A stretch of DNA of 64,000 nt from Pseudomonas sp. Irchel 3E20 (GCF_900187645.1 NZ_FYEE01000004.1:186001-250000); one strand, 5' to 3'; shown: positions 18,551 through 26,680, numbered from the stretch's first letter. The notes: a model not told the origin generated them from the letters alone. Program-made: numbers and translations.

Positions 18551-20404
18551 ATGACATCCAAAGAACACTTCAACCAGGGTGACCTGAGCACATCCCCCTC
18601 CCCTGTCTCACCGGCATCCGACTTCATCGATCACATCGACGACTGGCTGGAGTACCTGGTCAAGCTTGTCAAGATCACAGCCGATCCGATCACCCGCGCA
18701 AAGTATGAACGGCAGATCAAGTACGTCCTGCGATTTCGCAGTGGTGCCAACTGTAACGTCGCTCACAATAACACCTTGGCTAAGTATTACACCGAGGCGG
18801 CAGGATCCGAAGACGATGGGTCGGGCAGCAAGTCGGCTAAGAAAACCCGCGCTACCGCTCGCAAAACGAAGGTAGGTGCTGAGCTTGCCGAACTGGGCCT
18901 GCACGCTTCGATGACCATCCACGCAACGGCACCGGTGCAGGAGTGCTACCTGGCTGACACCTATGCCTACTCCCAAATCCAGAAAGCCCTGGCTTGCGAA
19001 GACATCTTCTTCCTCCAAGGGCCTCCTGGTACAGGCAAAACCACCGCAATCGTGGAGATCATTCTCCAGACCCTGCGCAGTAAACCCGACGCGCGAATCC
19101 TCATCAGCTCCGAAACACACGTCGCGGTCGACAACGCCCTTGATCGCCTGACCACTCACCTTTCAGTTGCCGATATGTCCATGGTGATGCGCTACCCCCG
19201 CTTCATGGTCTCTACCCTGGAAAACCCAGCCTCCATCGAAGTCCAAGCGCTTGATCGGGCTGATGCCGTATGGAGAGATGCGTGGGAGAAAGCGCCGGAG
19301 CTCACAGAGCGTTTGTGGCAAAAGCTGGATCGCGGACGCACGAACAGCGATGGGAGCATCGAACTTCCCCGGTGGTTGGTGCGCAACCTCGCCGACCGGC
19401 ATCAAATCATCGGCGTAACCTGCAACCAGGTGGATCACTTCATCGACAAGGACAGTGATATGTTCGACCTGGCCATTGTCGATGAGTGCTCCAAGGCCAC
19501 CCTGCCCGAGTGGCTCATGGCACTCGCAGTGGCTCGCAAGTGCGTGCTGGTGGGTGACCACAAGCAGTTGCCACCGACCTTCTGCAAAGAAGAGTCTTCA
19601 GCCCTCTCGGCACTCGACAAGGCCCAGGAGAAGCTCATCAGAGGCGGCGTCATCGAGCGCATCTTCGAGAATTTCCCCGAGCACATGAAAGGCACGCTGC
19701 TCAAGCAGTACCGGATGCTGCCAGAGATCGGCAAATTCATCTCCAAGCACTTCTACAACAACGGCCTCGACCATAGCCGCACGGAGGGTAATGGCCTGTT
19801 CGAGCACTTCGCCTGGCTGACCTACGACTCCAAGGGGTACTTCGTCCCCCCTGAACGCGGACAAGAGGAAAAGACACTGATCAACCAGCGCGAGATTCAG
19901 ATCATCGTTGATCGCCTGAAGACGATGTGTGAGCAAATCAGCGAAGCAAAGTCTGCTGTGATTGCTGAAGCCTCAGCCCGCGGTGATACCGAGGGCTCTG
20001 GCGATGTGATGATGGATGCCAGCACCACCGTTCTTCAAAGCGAAGAGTCCAAGCCCTACTTCAGCGACGGCAAGCGGCTGAGCGTAGCCGTAATCACGCC
20101 GTACCGCGCACAGTGCAGGCAGCTCAAGCTCGTCCTGGGCAAACTCGATTTCCGCGAGCACCTGACGATCGAGGTGGATACCGTCGATGCGTTCCAAGGG
20201 CGTCAGGCTGACATCGTCTTCTTCTCGTTCGTGCGCACCGTCGGGCCCGCCACGTTCTATGCAGACGACCGACGCATGAATGTCGCCATCTCACGGGCCA
20301 GAGACTGTGTCTACCTGGTGGGAAGCATCGAATACATCCGCAGCAAAAGGCTGCCGGCACTAACAGCGCTTGTGGGAAGACCAGTGATTTCTATGGTTGG
20401 ATGA
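18551..20404 (+). CDS. UPF1-like superfamily 1 helicase, fourth gene of operon
   Basis: This 617-residue SF1B (UPF1/Dna2-like, AAA_11/AAA_12) helicase has Walker A GPPGTGKTT at about 157-165, motif Ia SSETHVAVDNALDRL, motif II IVDECSKA at about 309-316 (DECS instead of the usual DEAS/DEAA), motif III LVGDHKQLPPTF, motif V TVDAFQGRQADIV and motif VI NVAISRARDCVYLVG. It should translocate on single-stranded RNA or DNA using ATP. No nuclease domain is fused. The ATG at 18551 follows GAGGGGG; the TTG at 18536 is less likely. Operon position suggests that it senses or processes foreign nucleic acid for the upstream effector. Confidence 0.85.
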   Translation: MTSKEHFNQGDLSTSPSPVSPASDFIDHIDDWLEYLVKLVKITADPITRAKYERQIKYVLRFRSGANCNVAHNNTLAKYYTEAAGSEDDGSGSKSAKKTRATARKTKVGAELAELGLHASMTIHATAPVQECYLADTYAYSQIQKALACEDIFFLQGPPGTGKTTAIVEIILQTLRSKPDARILISSETHVAVDNALDRLTTHLSVADMSMVMRYPRFMVSTLENPASIEVQALDRADAVWRDAWEKAPELTERLWQKLDRGRTNSDGSIELPRWLVRNLADRHQIIGVTCNQVDHFIDKDSDMFDLAIVDECSKATLPEWLMALAVARKCVLVGDHKQLPPTFCKEESSALSALDKAQEKLIRGGVIERIFENFPEHMKGTLLKQYRMLPEIGKFISKHFYNNGLDHSRTEGNGLFEHFAWLTYDSKGYFVPPERGQEEKTLINQREIQIIVDRLKTMCEQISEAKSAVIAEASARGDTEGSGDVMMDASTTVLQSEESKPYFSDGKRLSVAVITPYRAQCRQLKLVLGKLDFREHLTIEVDTVDAFQGRQADIVFFSFVRTVGPATFYADDRRMNVAISRARDCVYLVGSIEYIRSKRLPALTALVGRPVISMVG

Positions 20405-20744
20405 ATCAGGCCGCGCAAGCCACGTTCTCAGCGGCAGCCTAACCTGGTCACGCGTTTTCAGGTGGATCGATAGGGCTGAGAGTTGAATGGATGGGCTTCG
20501 AGCCACAAATCTTCTAGCCCCGATTTGCTGACATTTCGTCTTATGGGGCTATTGGGGCTTCTCGGTTAGCGCGCCCCCCACAGTCAAAGCTGGAGACTGC
20601 TGACCGGCCATCATTAAGGTCCCCCCTTACCCCCTTCGCCGAACTTACTGCGGGGGCAAATTGGCATCCAGAAATCTCGCGTCCATTTTCTTTGAAGCAG
20701 ACGAGGATTCCATCCAAAGCCAGTCGTTTCGTAGGGGTAAAAAC
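20405..20744. other. Intergenic DNA downstream of the helicase operon
   Basis: No gene is visible. It contains copy 2 of a short direct repeat at 20581-20610 and a C-rich patch at 20620-20635. No clear terminator for the helicase operon is seen. Confidence 0.4.
20581..20610 (+). repeat. Short diverged direct repeat, copy 2
   Basis: Shares CAGTCAAAG and GCTGACCGGCCA in the same order with 12690-12725. The two copies bracket the PLD pseudogene, IS66 scar and four-gene operon. Confidence 0.4.
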
Positions 20745-20790
20745 ACTTAAAAATAAAAAGGGGTCGCGAGATAAAATCTCGCAACCCCTT
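20745..20790 (-). terminator. Rho-independent terminator of a tRNA-like locus
   Basis: A 14-bp stem (20758-20771 with 20777-20790, one mismatch) with a 5-nt loop is followed on the minus strand by a T-rich tract. It lies directly downstream of the tRNA 3' fragment and is therefore probably its native terminator. Confidence 0.75.
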
Positions 20791-20793
20791 GAA

Positions 20794-21042
20794 TTAAATG
20801 GTCGGGACGGAGTGATTCGAACACTCGACCCCTAGTACCCCATGCTCTTCTGCCAGGTACTCGGGAGTAAGCGGGACAAGCTCCCACGTATTCTTGGCAG
20901 GCCCCTGCTCAGAACAGAAGATGCCCCAAACACGATCACGGACGCCACTCAAAAAATGACAGACCACATGCCCTCCTGATGAAATTTCCTGAATCGCACC
21001 TTTGCCACACACCTTTCCAAAAATCCGAACAAATCTACTCAC
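20794..21042 (-). CDS. Possible small protein running into the tRNA fragment
   Basis: An 82-codon frame begins at GTG (21042) and its last dozen codons are the tRNA 3' end itself. Composition is plausible for a real protein (SGGHVVCHFLSGVRDRVWG), but no family is recognised and no clear ribosome binding site is seen. It may be a gene truncated by island integration or a chance frame. Confidence 0.25.
   Translation of the reverse strand: MSRFVRIFGKVCGKGAIQEISSGGHVVCHFLSGVRDRVWGIFCSEQGPAKNTWELVPLTPEYLAEEHGVLGVECSNHSVPTI
20799..20833 (-). other. 3' fragment of a tRNA gene (probably tRNA-Pro), putative att site
   Basis: On the minus strand this reads a 17-nt T-arm (GAGTG TTCGAAT CACTC), the acceptor 3' strand CGTCCCG, discriminator A and CCA. 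The C1-G72/A73 pattern implied is characteristic of tRNA-Pro. Upstream sequence does not fold into a D-arm, anticodon arm or 5' acceptor strand, so only the 3' end is present. Such fragments are left by tRNA-targeting integrases at one end of a genomic island. The terminator next to it suggests the leftward flank is the original downstream sequence, or that islands are stacked. Confidence 0.7.
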
Positions 21043-21508
21043 TCTAATATACAGGGGCTAACGCTAATCCTCCGTCCATAACGTGCAGGGGCACATTGTA
21101 GGCTTTCATGGAGAAGTCGTGACGCAGCGGGATGCGAACAACGAGATTCTGTTTTTTAAACAAATATTACGAGGACGATCATCCCGTACTTGTGATTCTC
21201 AAATCTGAAAAAATCCACGACCTAACTCTCAATTCTGTTGCACTCTGTTCCTCGATTCAAATGACACGGTCTATCTAAGTCCCTGATATTACAAGATGAC
21301 ATTCTCATTTTTGATGGTCACCTAGGTAAGCTGCTGATTCGACAAACCCGTGTAATGAGGTGGCCGCCAATGAAGCTGGTTCAGTGTCGTTTCTCGTCCG
21401 GTCAGCGCGTGCCACTGCTTGTGCAGGATGGTCCAGCGGCGCCATTGCCCATACTCATTCCGTTCATCTACGTCCAACTCAAACTCAGACATCGCGCTTA
21501 CAGCACTG
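21043..21508. other. Intergenic DNA right of the tRNA fragment
   Basis: No supported gene and no integrase remnant are seen. It is AT-rich around 21150-21290. Confidence 0.4.
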
Positions 21509-22894
21509 CTACGGCTCATCTACGCGCGATTCAATGCTGGAGAGTTCGACGCTATCGCGATACTCCGGCACTGAAACCGACCACCCCAACTCCAGACTGA
21601 TACGCCGGCGCAGCACATCCGACGCGTTAGGTTCCCCGTGGACGACAAAGGTATGTTTTGGAGGTCGCTTGAACCCACGCAGCCACTGCATGATTTCATC
21701 GGCGTCGGCGTGTGCGGACAGTGTTTGCATTGGAACTACCTCGGCACCGATTGGCACTTCTTTGCCGTGGATACGAACCGAAGACGCTCCCGCAACAATT
21801 TGCGCGCCACGGGTGCCACCGGCTTGGAAGCCAGGCATCAGCAGCGTGTTAATCGGATTGGGAGCCAGTGCCTTGAGGTGATGGACCACCCGCCCTCCTG
21901 TCGCCATGCCGCTGGCGGCGATAATCACCGCTGGGGTGCGTTGCTGATCAAGCGCTCTCGAATCATCTACGGTGCGTACGAATTGCGCCACATGGCACAT
22001 ACCTTCGCAGTCTTCCATGGATAATCTGTGCTCGCTCCGAAAGCGCTGGTACAAAATCGTGACATCAGTGGCCATCGGGCTGTTGAGGTAGATTGGGATA
22101 TCGGGAATCGCCCGTTTGCGCTTCAACTGATACAGGTGATACATCAGCAACTGAGCGCGCCCAACCGCGAACGATGGTACGAGGGTGATCCCTCGGCGTA
22201 GCGCCGTGCGGGTGATGACCTCGGCCAATTGCGCCTGTGGCGACTCGTCCGGATGTTGGCGATCACCGTAGGTAGACTCCACCAACAGATAATCCGCTTG
22301 TTCGACAGCTTCCGGAGCGAACATCAAAGGATCGTCAGGCCGCCCCAAATCGCCTGAAAACACCAACGTCTGGCCGCCAGCAATCACCTCCACCGTCGCG
22401 GCCCCCAGGATATGCCCGGCACAACGAAGTTGAATGGTCATATCCGAGGCAATTTTCAACTTGTGGTGCAACTCCACCGGCCGCAACAGTTTTAGTGCTC
22501 GCTCGGCATCTTGCTCAGTGTAAAGCGGCAACGCCGGGCTGTGCTTTGAGAAGCCATGCCGATTGGCAAACTCAGCCTCCTCTTCCTGCAGTCGGCCACT
22601 GTCCAGCAGCAGAATTTTCACCAGCTCACAGGTAGCGGGCGTGGCGTAGACCGGGCCGCGATACCCATTGCGCACCAGGACAGGTAAATAGCCGCTGTGG
22701 TCGAGATGGGCATGGGTCAGGACAATGGCGTCGAGATCGCTGACCGGAAGCTGGAACGGGTCCCGATTGTGTAATCGCAGTTGTTTGTAGCCTTGGAACA
22801 GACCGCAATCGATCAGCACATGTTGGTTGCGATGGTCCAGCAAGTACTTGCTACCCGTCACCGTACCCGCGGCACCTAGAAATGTGATTCGCAT
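21509..22894 (-). CDS. MBL-fold beta-CASP hydrolase (CPSF73/RNase-like)
   Basis: This 461-residue MBL protein has a beta-CASP insert and the C-terminal RNA-specificity (RMMBL) motif. It carries THAHLDHSG (HxHxDH), FSGDLGRPDDP, VESTYGDRQH, SGMATGGRVVHHL, QTLSAHADADEIMQW and VVHGEPNAS, so all metal-binding motifs appear intact. Family members are zinc-dependent RNases of the CPSF73/Ysh1 type. Start codon ATG at 22894. A perfect Anr box lies 63 bp upstream, so expression under low oxygen is predicted. Homologues are often found beside Usp genes in Pseudomonas; a physiological substrate is not known to me. Confidence 0.88.
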   Translation of the reverse strand: MRITFLGAAGTVTGSKYLLDHRNQHVLIDCGLFQGYKQLRLHNRDPFQLPVSDLDAIVLTHAHLDHSGYLPVLVRNGYRGPVYATPATCELVKILLLDSGRLQEEEAEFANRHGFSKHSPALPLYTEQDAERALKLLRPVELHHKLKIASDMTIQLRCAGHILGAATVEVIAGGQTLVFSGDLGRPDDPLMFAPEAVEQADYLLVESTYGDRQHPDESPQAQLAEVITRTALRRGITLVPSFAVGRAQLLMYHLYQLKRKRAIPDIPIYLNSPMATDVTILYQRFRSEHRLSMEDCEGMCHVAQFVRTVDDSRALDQQRTPAVIIAASGMATGGRVVHHLKALAPNPINTLLMPGFQAGGTRGAQIVAGASSVRIHGKEVPIGAEVVPMQTLSAHADADEIMQWLRGFKRPPKHTFVVHGEPNASDVLRRRISLELGWSVSVPEYRDSVELSSIESRVDEP

Positions 22895-22956
22895 GGCCGT
22901 TTTCCTTGCGCATTCAGGGGGAGCGCTATTGATCGCTCCTTTTGGCTCACGGCAAG

Positions 22957-22970
22957 TTGATTTTTATCAA
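22957..22970 (-). promoter_or_regulatory. Anr/Fnr box upstream of beta-CASP gene
   Basis: The sequence TTGATTTTTATCAA is a perfect TTGAT-N4-ATCAA site, 63 bp before the 22894 start codon, overlapping the stop codon of the upstream usp gene. Confidence 0.8.
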
Positions 22971-23914
22971 CTGCAAGCTCTACGGCGTTGCTTTAAATCG
23001 GGCAAGGCTAATGGCTTGACGATCATCAAGCTGCACGGTGCCCGGTTCAACACGCTTTCGGCGGTATCGCCGATAAACCGCTCAGGCCCATGGTGATAAG
23101 CCGTGCCCAGCACCACCATGTCGAAAGCATGCTGTTGAGCGAACAGTGCAATAACCTTGTCGGGGGAGCCCGTCAATAAATGTCGGTGGGCATCCTTGAT
23201 GCAGTAGCGCTCGGCAAGCACATCGAAAGCCTCTTGTTGGGCATCCTCGATAGCGTCTCTCAAATTCTCATCAAGACTGCCTGTCGGTACACTCATCGGC
23301 GCATCGCCTATCTCTGACCAACGACTGACGTTAAGCAAGTGCAACTGCGCACCGCAACTGGCCGCCAGAGTAGAGGCCAGGTCGAGTATTCGGTCATTCA
23401 ATCCCTGAGTGAGCTCCTCCAGATGGGACAGATCGATCGCCGCGAGAATTTTCAAGGGCTTGGGATTTTGGGCGCTGGTCACCAGGTGCAGGTGGGTCGG
23501 ACACTCGCGTAGCAATCGCCAGTCCACAGGCCGATGAAAGGCGCGGTCCAGAGCCGGCACATAATGGGTGTCCTTGATCACCAGGTCCGGAAGAAAGTCG
23601 TTCACGTATTCCAGCAGGTTTGTCAGGTTCGACCTGGCCCAGACCACTTCGGTGGTCACCTGTATGCCGCTGCATCGTTGAAATCGGGCCTGCTGCTCCA
23701 GCCAATGACGGTGAACCTGCAGATAGCCTTCTCGTGCCTGTGCCATCGCGTCATGGTCAAGCAGACCGGCTACCGCCAGGGCCTGGACATAATCGAACGC
23801 GACAATGTGCAATAAGGCACCGGTTGCACCCGCCAAGGCATGTGCACGCTCAAACGCCGGGGTCAGGGTCATTTCGCTGGGGGCTATCAATAGAATGCGT
23901 TTGAGTTTGAGCAT
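22967..23914 (-). CDS. Universal stress protein, two Usp domains
   Basis: This 315-residue tandem UspA-domain protein (UspE-like architecture) begins MLKLKRILLIAPSE and has the C-terminal nucleotide-binding-type segment VVLGTAYHHGPERFIGDTAE. Tandem Usp proteins support survival under anaerobic starvation and other stresses. The ATG at 23914 was chosen because the Usp fold begins there; the longer frame adds non-homologous residues. A degenerate Anr site lies about 175 bp upstream in the intergenic region shared with the K+ channel gene. It is one of five paralogues in this block. Confidence 0.88.
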   Translation of the reverse strand: MLKLKRILLIAPSEMTLTPAFERAHALAGATGALLHIVAFDYVQALAVAGLLDHDAMAQAREGYLQVHRHWLEQQARFQRCSGIQVTTEVVWARSNLTNLLEYVNDFLPDLVIKDTHYVPALDRAFHRPVDWRLLRECPTHLHLVTSAQNPKPLKILAAIDLSHLEELTQGLNDRILDLASTLAASCGAQLHLLNVSRWSEIGDAPMSVPTGSLDENLRDAIEDAQQEAFDVLAERYCIKDAHRHLLTGSPDKVIALFAQQHAFDMVVLGTAYHHGPERFIGDTAESVLNRAPCSLMIVKPLALPDLKQRRRACS

Positions 23915-24087
23915 CACATACCTCGCCCTGAAACCTGCCTGAGTGCAAACCCGCCTGGTTGTCGAGCCTTGGGTCAAACGTTTGTTACTTCGAGCGAACT
24001 CATGACTGCAGCCAGCAACAAGTCCTGTCGACTTGTTGCGACCGGAAAGCGGCAGTTCGATTATTTGGCGTTATGCCGAGGGGGGAT

Positions 24088-24101
24088 CTGACTTTTATCA
24101 A
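24088..24101. promoter_or_regulatory. Degenerate Anr box in usp/channel intergenic region
   Basis: CTGACTTTTATCAA matches the second half-site perfectly and has two mismatches in the first. It lies between the divergent usp (23914) and channel (24238) genes. Confidence 0.4.
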
Positions 24102-24156
24102 CTATTCAACAGCTATCGTTAACGGAGCGACTGGCTTTCGATGACTTAAACCCTTG

Positions 24157-24170
24157 TTGATTCAGCTCAA
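24157..24170 (+). promoter_or_regulatory. Near-consensus Anr box upstream of K+ channel gene
   Basis: TTGATTCAGCTCAA differs from TTGAT-N4-ATCAA at one half-site base and lies about 67 bp before the channel start codon at 24238. Confidence 0.55.
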
Positions 24171-24237
24171 CGATTTTCCGGCTTCCTCGCGCAGAACTAC
24201 GCAGATGCACTGCCTCCCCTATCGCTGGAGATTTGCC

Positions 24238-24663
24238 ATGCTGGCAGTCACGCTGATCAATACGCTGGTGGTGGTCATCGCCGTAGTGATCCACTACGAA
24301 TGCCTGTTACGCCTGAATGACTGGCTGCCCCGGCTCAAGGTGTGGAACCGCTTCAGAATCGTGGTTGGCGTATTCGGCGCCCTCCTGGCCCACGCCATAG
24401 AGGTCTGGTGCTTTGCGCTGGTCTATTACCTGATGGTGCACTCAGGGGGATGGGGCAGCCTGACGGGCAACTTCGACGGTTCGCTGATGGACTGCGTTTA
24501 CTTTTCCTTTACGACGTACACGACCATCGGCTTCGGCGATATTTCGCCTGTGGGCAACCTCAAATACTTGACCGGCCTGCAAGCCCTTACCGGGCTGGTG
24601 CTCATCACATGGACCGCATCCTTCCTGTTTCTGGAAATGCAAAAGTACTGGAAGCGCAAATAA
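24238..24663 (+). CDS. Two-TM potassium channel family protein
   Basis: This 141-residue ion channel subunit has a first hydrophobic helix (MLAVTLINTLVVVIAVVIHY), further hydrophobic segments, a pore loop with selectivity filter TTIGFGD (residues near 102) and a final helix. It should form a tetrameric K+-selective channel in the inner membrane. The ATG at 24238 has GGAG eight bases upstream; an in-frame ATG at 24205 and a further in-frame start exist but lack a good site. No RCK/ligand domain is present. It is preceded by an Anr-like site and surrounded by Usp genes. Confidence 0.85.
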   Translation: MLAVTLINTLVVVIAVVIHYECLLRLNDWLPRLKVWNRFRIVVGVFGALLAHAIEVWCFALVYYLMVHSGGWGSLTGNFDGSLMDCVYFSFTTYTTIGFGDISPVGNLKYLTGLQALTGLVLITWTASFLFLEMQKYWKRK

Positions 24664-24726
24664 TCCCCTTTCTGACTCGTATCAGACTTAGCTGACGGTC
24701 TGGATCAAGTCTGGTACGCACAAGAT

Positions 24727-25611
24727 CTAGACCGCCAGAACGCAGCAGGGCACCTGATACAGAATATGCTCTGTCGTGCTGCCCAGAAGCTTGTCCACAC
24801 CATGGGACTGGACTCTGCCCATCACGATCACATCCACATTGTGTTCATCGGCAAACTCACTCAACGCCTTTACCGGGTTTCCCTCAATGAAATGCCGACG
24901 ATCGGAGGGCACTCCGAACCGATCTGCCAACTCAATGAACGACGTTTCCAGGTCTCTGCGAAGCGCGTGGGTCAGGTCAGCGAGGGTCAGGCCGCCCATG
25001 TCCGCCAGAAAAGCGGCCGAGATATCGCAGGCATACAGCAAATGCAGCTCGGCGTTGCACTGCATCGCAAGGCTGCAAGCCTGCTTGATGATTCGGTCGT
25101 TCAGTTCATTGTCGGTAGACTCGACATCCGATACCTCGACCGCTGCTACTACCTTGCGAGGCAAAACGAAGCTGCTCCCGCCCACCAGAAACACCGGCAC
25201 TGGACAGTGACGCAACAAATGCCAATCCAACGGGGTGAAGAAGGCCCGCTTGAGCGCGGACTCATGCTGAACCTCCTTGACCAACACGTCGGGTTGCATG
25301 TCCGTGACGTGTTCAATGATGTCTTGCTTGATGTCCTCGGCCCAGGCCACCTCGGTGGTCACCTCTATCCCCCTGCCACGCAAATTTTCGGCCTGAGCCT
25401 CAAGCCAGCCGCGATGGTCCTGCAGGTACCGCTCCCGACCTGATTCTCGATCGCCCTCTTCAAGCAGCGATAACCATTTGGACGAAGGGCTCAGCGCCGC
25501 GATATGCAAACTTGCACCGCTGGCCTTGGCCAGCGCCGCTGCATGATTAATGGCTGAGGAATGGCGCAACGCCGGGTTGATGATCAGTAACAGGCGTTGA
25601 TACTGGCTCAT
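24727..25611 (-). CDS. Universal stress protein, two Usp domains, with coupled leader peptide
   Basis: This 294-residue tandem Usp protein starts MSQYQRLLLIINPALRHSS and ends with the nucleotide-loop segment VIVMGRVQSHGVDKLLGSTT. GGAG precedes the ATG. The start codon overlaps the stop of a 28-codon upstream reading frame with a stronger ribosome binding site, implying translational coupling. A perfect Anr box lies 154 bp upstream, shared with the divergent Anr-type regulator gene. Confidence 0.9.
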   Translation of the reverse strand: MSQYQRLLLIINPALRHSSAINHAAALAKASGASLHIAALSPSSKWLSLLEEGDRESGRERYLQDHRGWLEAQAENLRGRGIEVTTEVAWAEDIKQDIIEHVTDMQPDVLVKEVQHESALKRAFFTPLDWHLLRHCPVPVFLVGGSSFVLPRKVVAAVEVSDVESTDNELNDRIIKQACSLAMQCNAELHLLYACDISAAFLADMGGLTLADLTHALRRDLETSFIELADRFGVPSDRRHFIEGNPVKALSEFADEHNVDVIVMGRVQSHGVDKLLGSTTEHILYQVPCCVLAV

Positions 25612-25694
25612 GAAAAATCTCCCGTGGGGTGGATATTCGGCTCAGCCTGGACGTCATGTGCCTGCAGTTGCTCGGCACTCAGATAATCGCTCAT
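25608..25694 (-). CDS. 28-residue leader peptide coupled to usp gene
   Basis: ATG at 25694 follows GAGGAGAAGTTC, a near-ideal ribosome binding site. The peptide starts MSDYLSAEQLQAHD and ends THPTGDFS-like (visible as IHPTGDFS), with its TGA overlapping the usp start codon (TCATGA). It is acidic, with no membrane segment. It could be a small protein or a leader that couples or gates usp translation. Confidence 0.6.
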   Translation of the reverse strand: MSDYLSAEQLQAHDVQAEPNIHPTGDFS

Positions 25695-25764
25695 GAACTT
25701 CTCCTCTAGAGGATCAGGCCACCAACAGGTTTTTTCGATTCTGAGCGCCTGCAGCGCTCATGAC

Positions 25765-25778
25765 TTGATTTGCATCAA
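25765..25778. promoter_or_regulatory. Perfect Anr box between usp and Anr-type regulator
   Basis: TTGATTTGCATCAA matches the consensus fully. It lies 154 bp upstream of the usp start (25611) and 159 bp upstream of the regulator start (25937), so it may serve either or both, including autoregulation. Confidence 0.8.
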
Positions 25779-25936
25779 ATCTCAAAGACTGCATATGAAT
25801 TGAATTGCGCATGGGAGCCAGCCGACAGAACGGTTTTCTACCCGTTTGTCTGTTACGTCCACAATAGGTCGGAAAAAACAGTGGTTTGGGCTATTAGCAC
25901 CTATGCTAAGCCCATCCATACGGGGGCATTTAGATC

Positions 25937-26680
25937 ATGTCTGAAGCCAGGCCGTTTCAAAGTCAAAACCTAAAGTCTGCATGTTCCAACTGCAGCGTCT
26001 TGGAGCTGTGCCTGCCGCTTGGCCTGACCGGTCCGGAAATCGAACGTCTCGACACACTGATCGTGCAACGATTCAAGGTCAAAAAGGGCGCGGCGCTTTA
26101 TCGCGCAGGCGACCCGTTGCGTTCGCTGTATGCGGTGCGAATCGGTTCGTTCAAGACTAGCGTGCTGTCGGTCGATGGTCGCGAGCAAGTCACGGGGTTC
26201 CAGATCCCCGGCGAAACGCTTGGTCTGGACGCCATCAGCACCGATCTGCATGCGTGTAATGCCGTTGCTTTGGAAGATAGCGAGGTCTGCCCCATCCATT
26301 TTGCTCACCTGGAAAAACTTGCCCGAGAACTGCCTTCGTTGCAGCACAACCTGAACAAAATCCTCAGCCGGGAAATCGTTCGCGATCACGACATGCTGAT
26401 GATGCTGGGCAACATGAACTCGGATGAACGCCTGGCCGCTTTTCTCCTCAATTGGTCGCAGCGCTTGAAGGCCCGTGGTTATTCGTCCAGCAGTTTTGTG
26501 CTGAAAATGCGTCGGGAGGAAATTGGCTCCTATCTGGGCCTGCGCCTGGAAACCATCTGTCGAGGCATTGCGCACCTGCGTGACCAGGGACTGGTGGAAA
26601 TAAGCGGCCGCGACGTCAACATCCTGAACATGGGCGGGCTCAAGCAACTGATCGTGGGCTGCAATCGCAACCTCCGTTGA
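25937..26680 (+). CDS. Anr/Fnr-type oxygen-sensing Crp-family regulator
   Basis: This 247-residue Crp/Fnr regulator has an N-terminal iron-sulfur motif: Cys16, Cys19 and Cys25 (ACSNCSVLELC) fit C-x2-C-x5-C of Fnr/Anr, and a fourth Cys lies in SEVCPIHF. A cNMP-like beta-roll and a C-terminal winged HTH follow (MRREEIGSYLGLRLETICRG). It should bind TTGAT-N4-ATCAA sites as a dimer when its 4Fe-4S cluster is intact under low oxygen. The recognition helix reads ETICR where Fnr has ETISR. Many such sites occur in this block, so it is the likely local regulator and perhaps a second Anr copy. Confidence 0.88.
   Translation: MSEARPFQSQNLKSACSNCSVLELCLPLGLTGPEIERLDTLIVQRFKVKKGAALYRAGDPLRSLYAVRIGSFKTSVLSVDGREQVTGFQIPGETLGLDAISTDLHACNAVALEDSEVCPIHFAHLEKLARELPSLQHNLNKILSREIVRDHDMLMMLGNMNSDERLAAFLLNWSQRLKARGYSSSSFVLKMRREEIGSYLGLRLETICRGIAHLRDQGLVEISGRDVNILNMGGLKQLIVGCNRNLR

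Noticed and set aside
20799..20875. A complete tRNA-Pro gene
   Set aside because: Only T-arm and 3' acceptor strand are found; no D-arm, anticodon stem or 5' acceptor CGGGACG upstream at the right distance.
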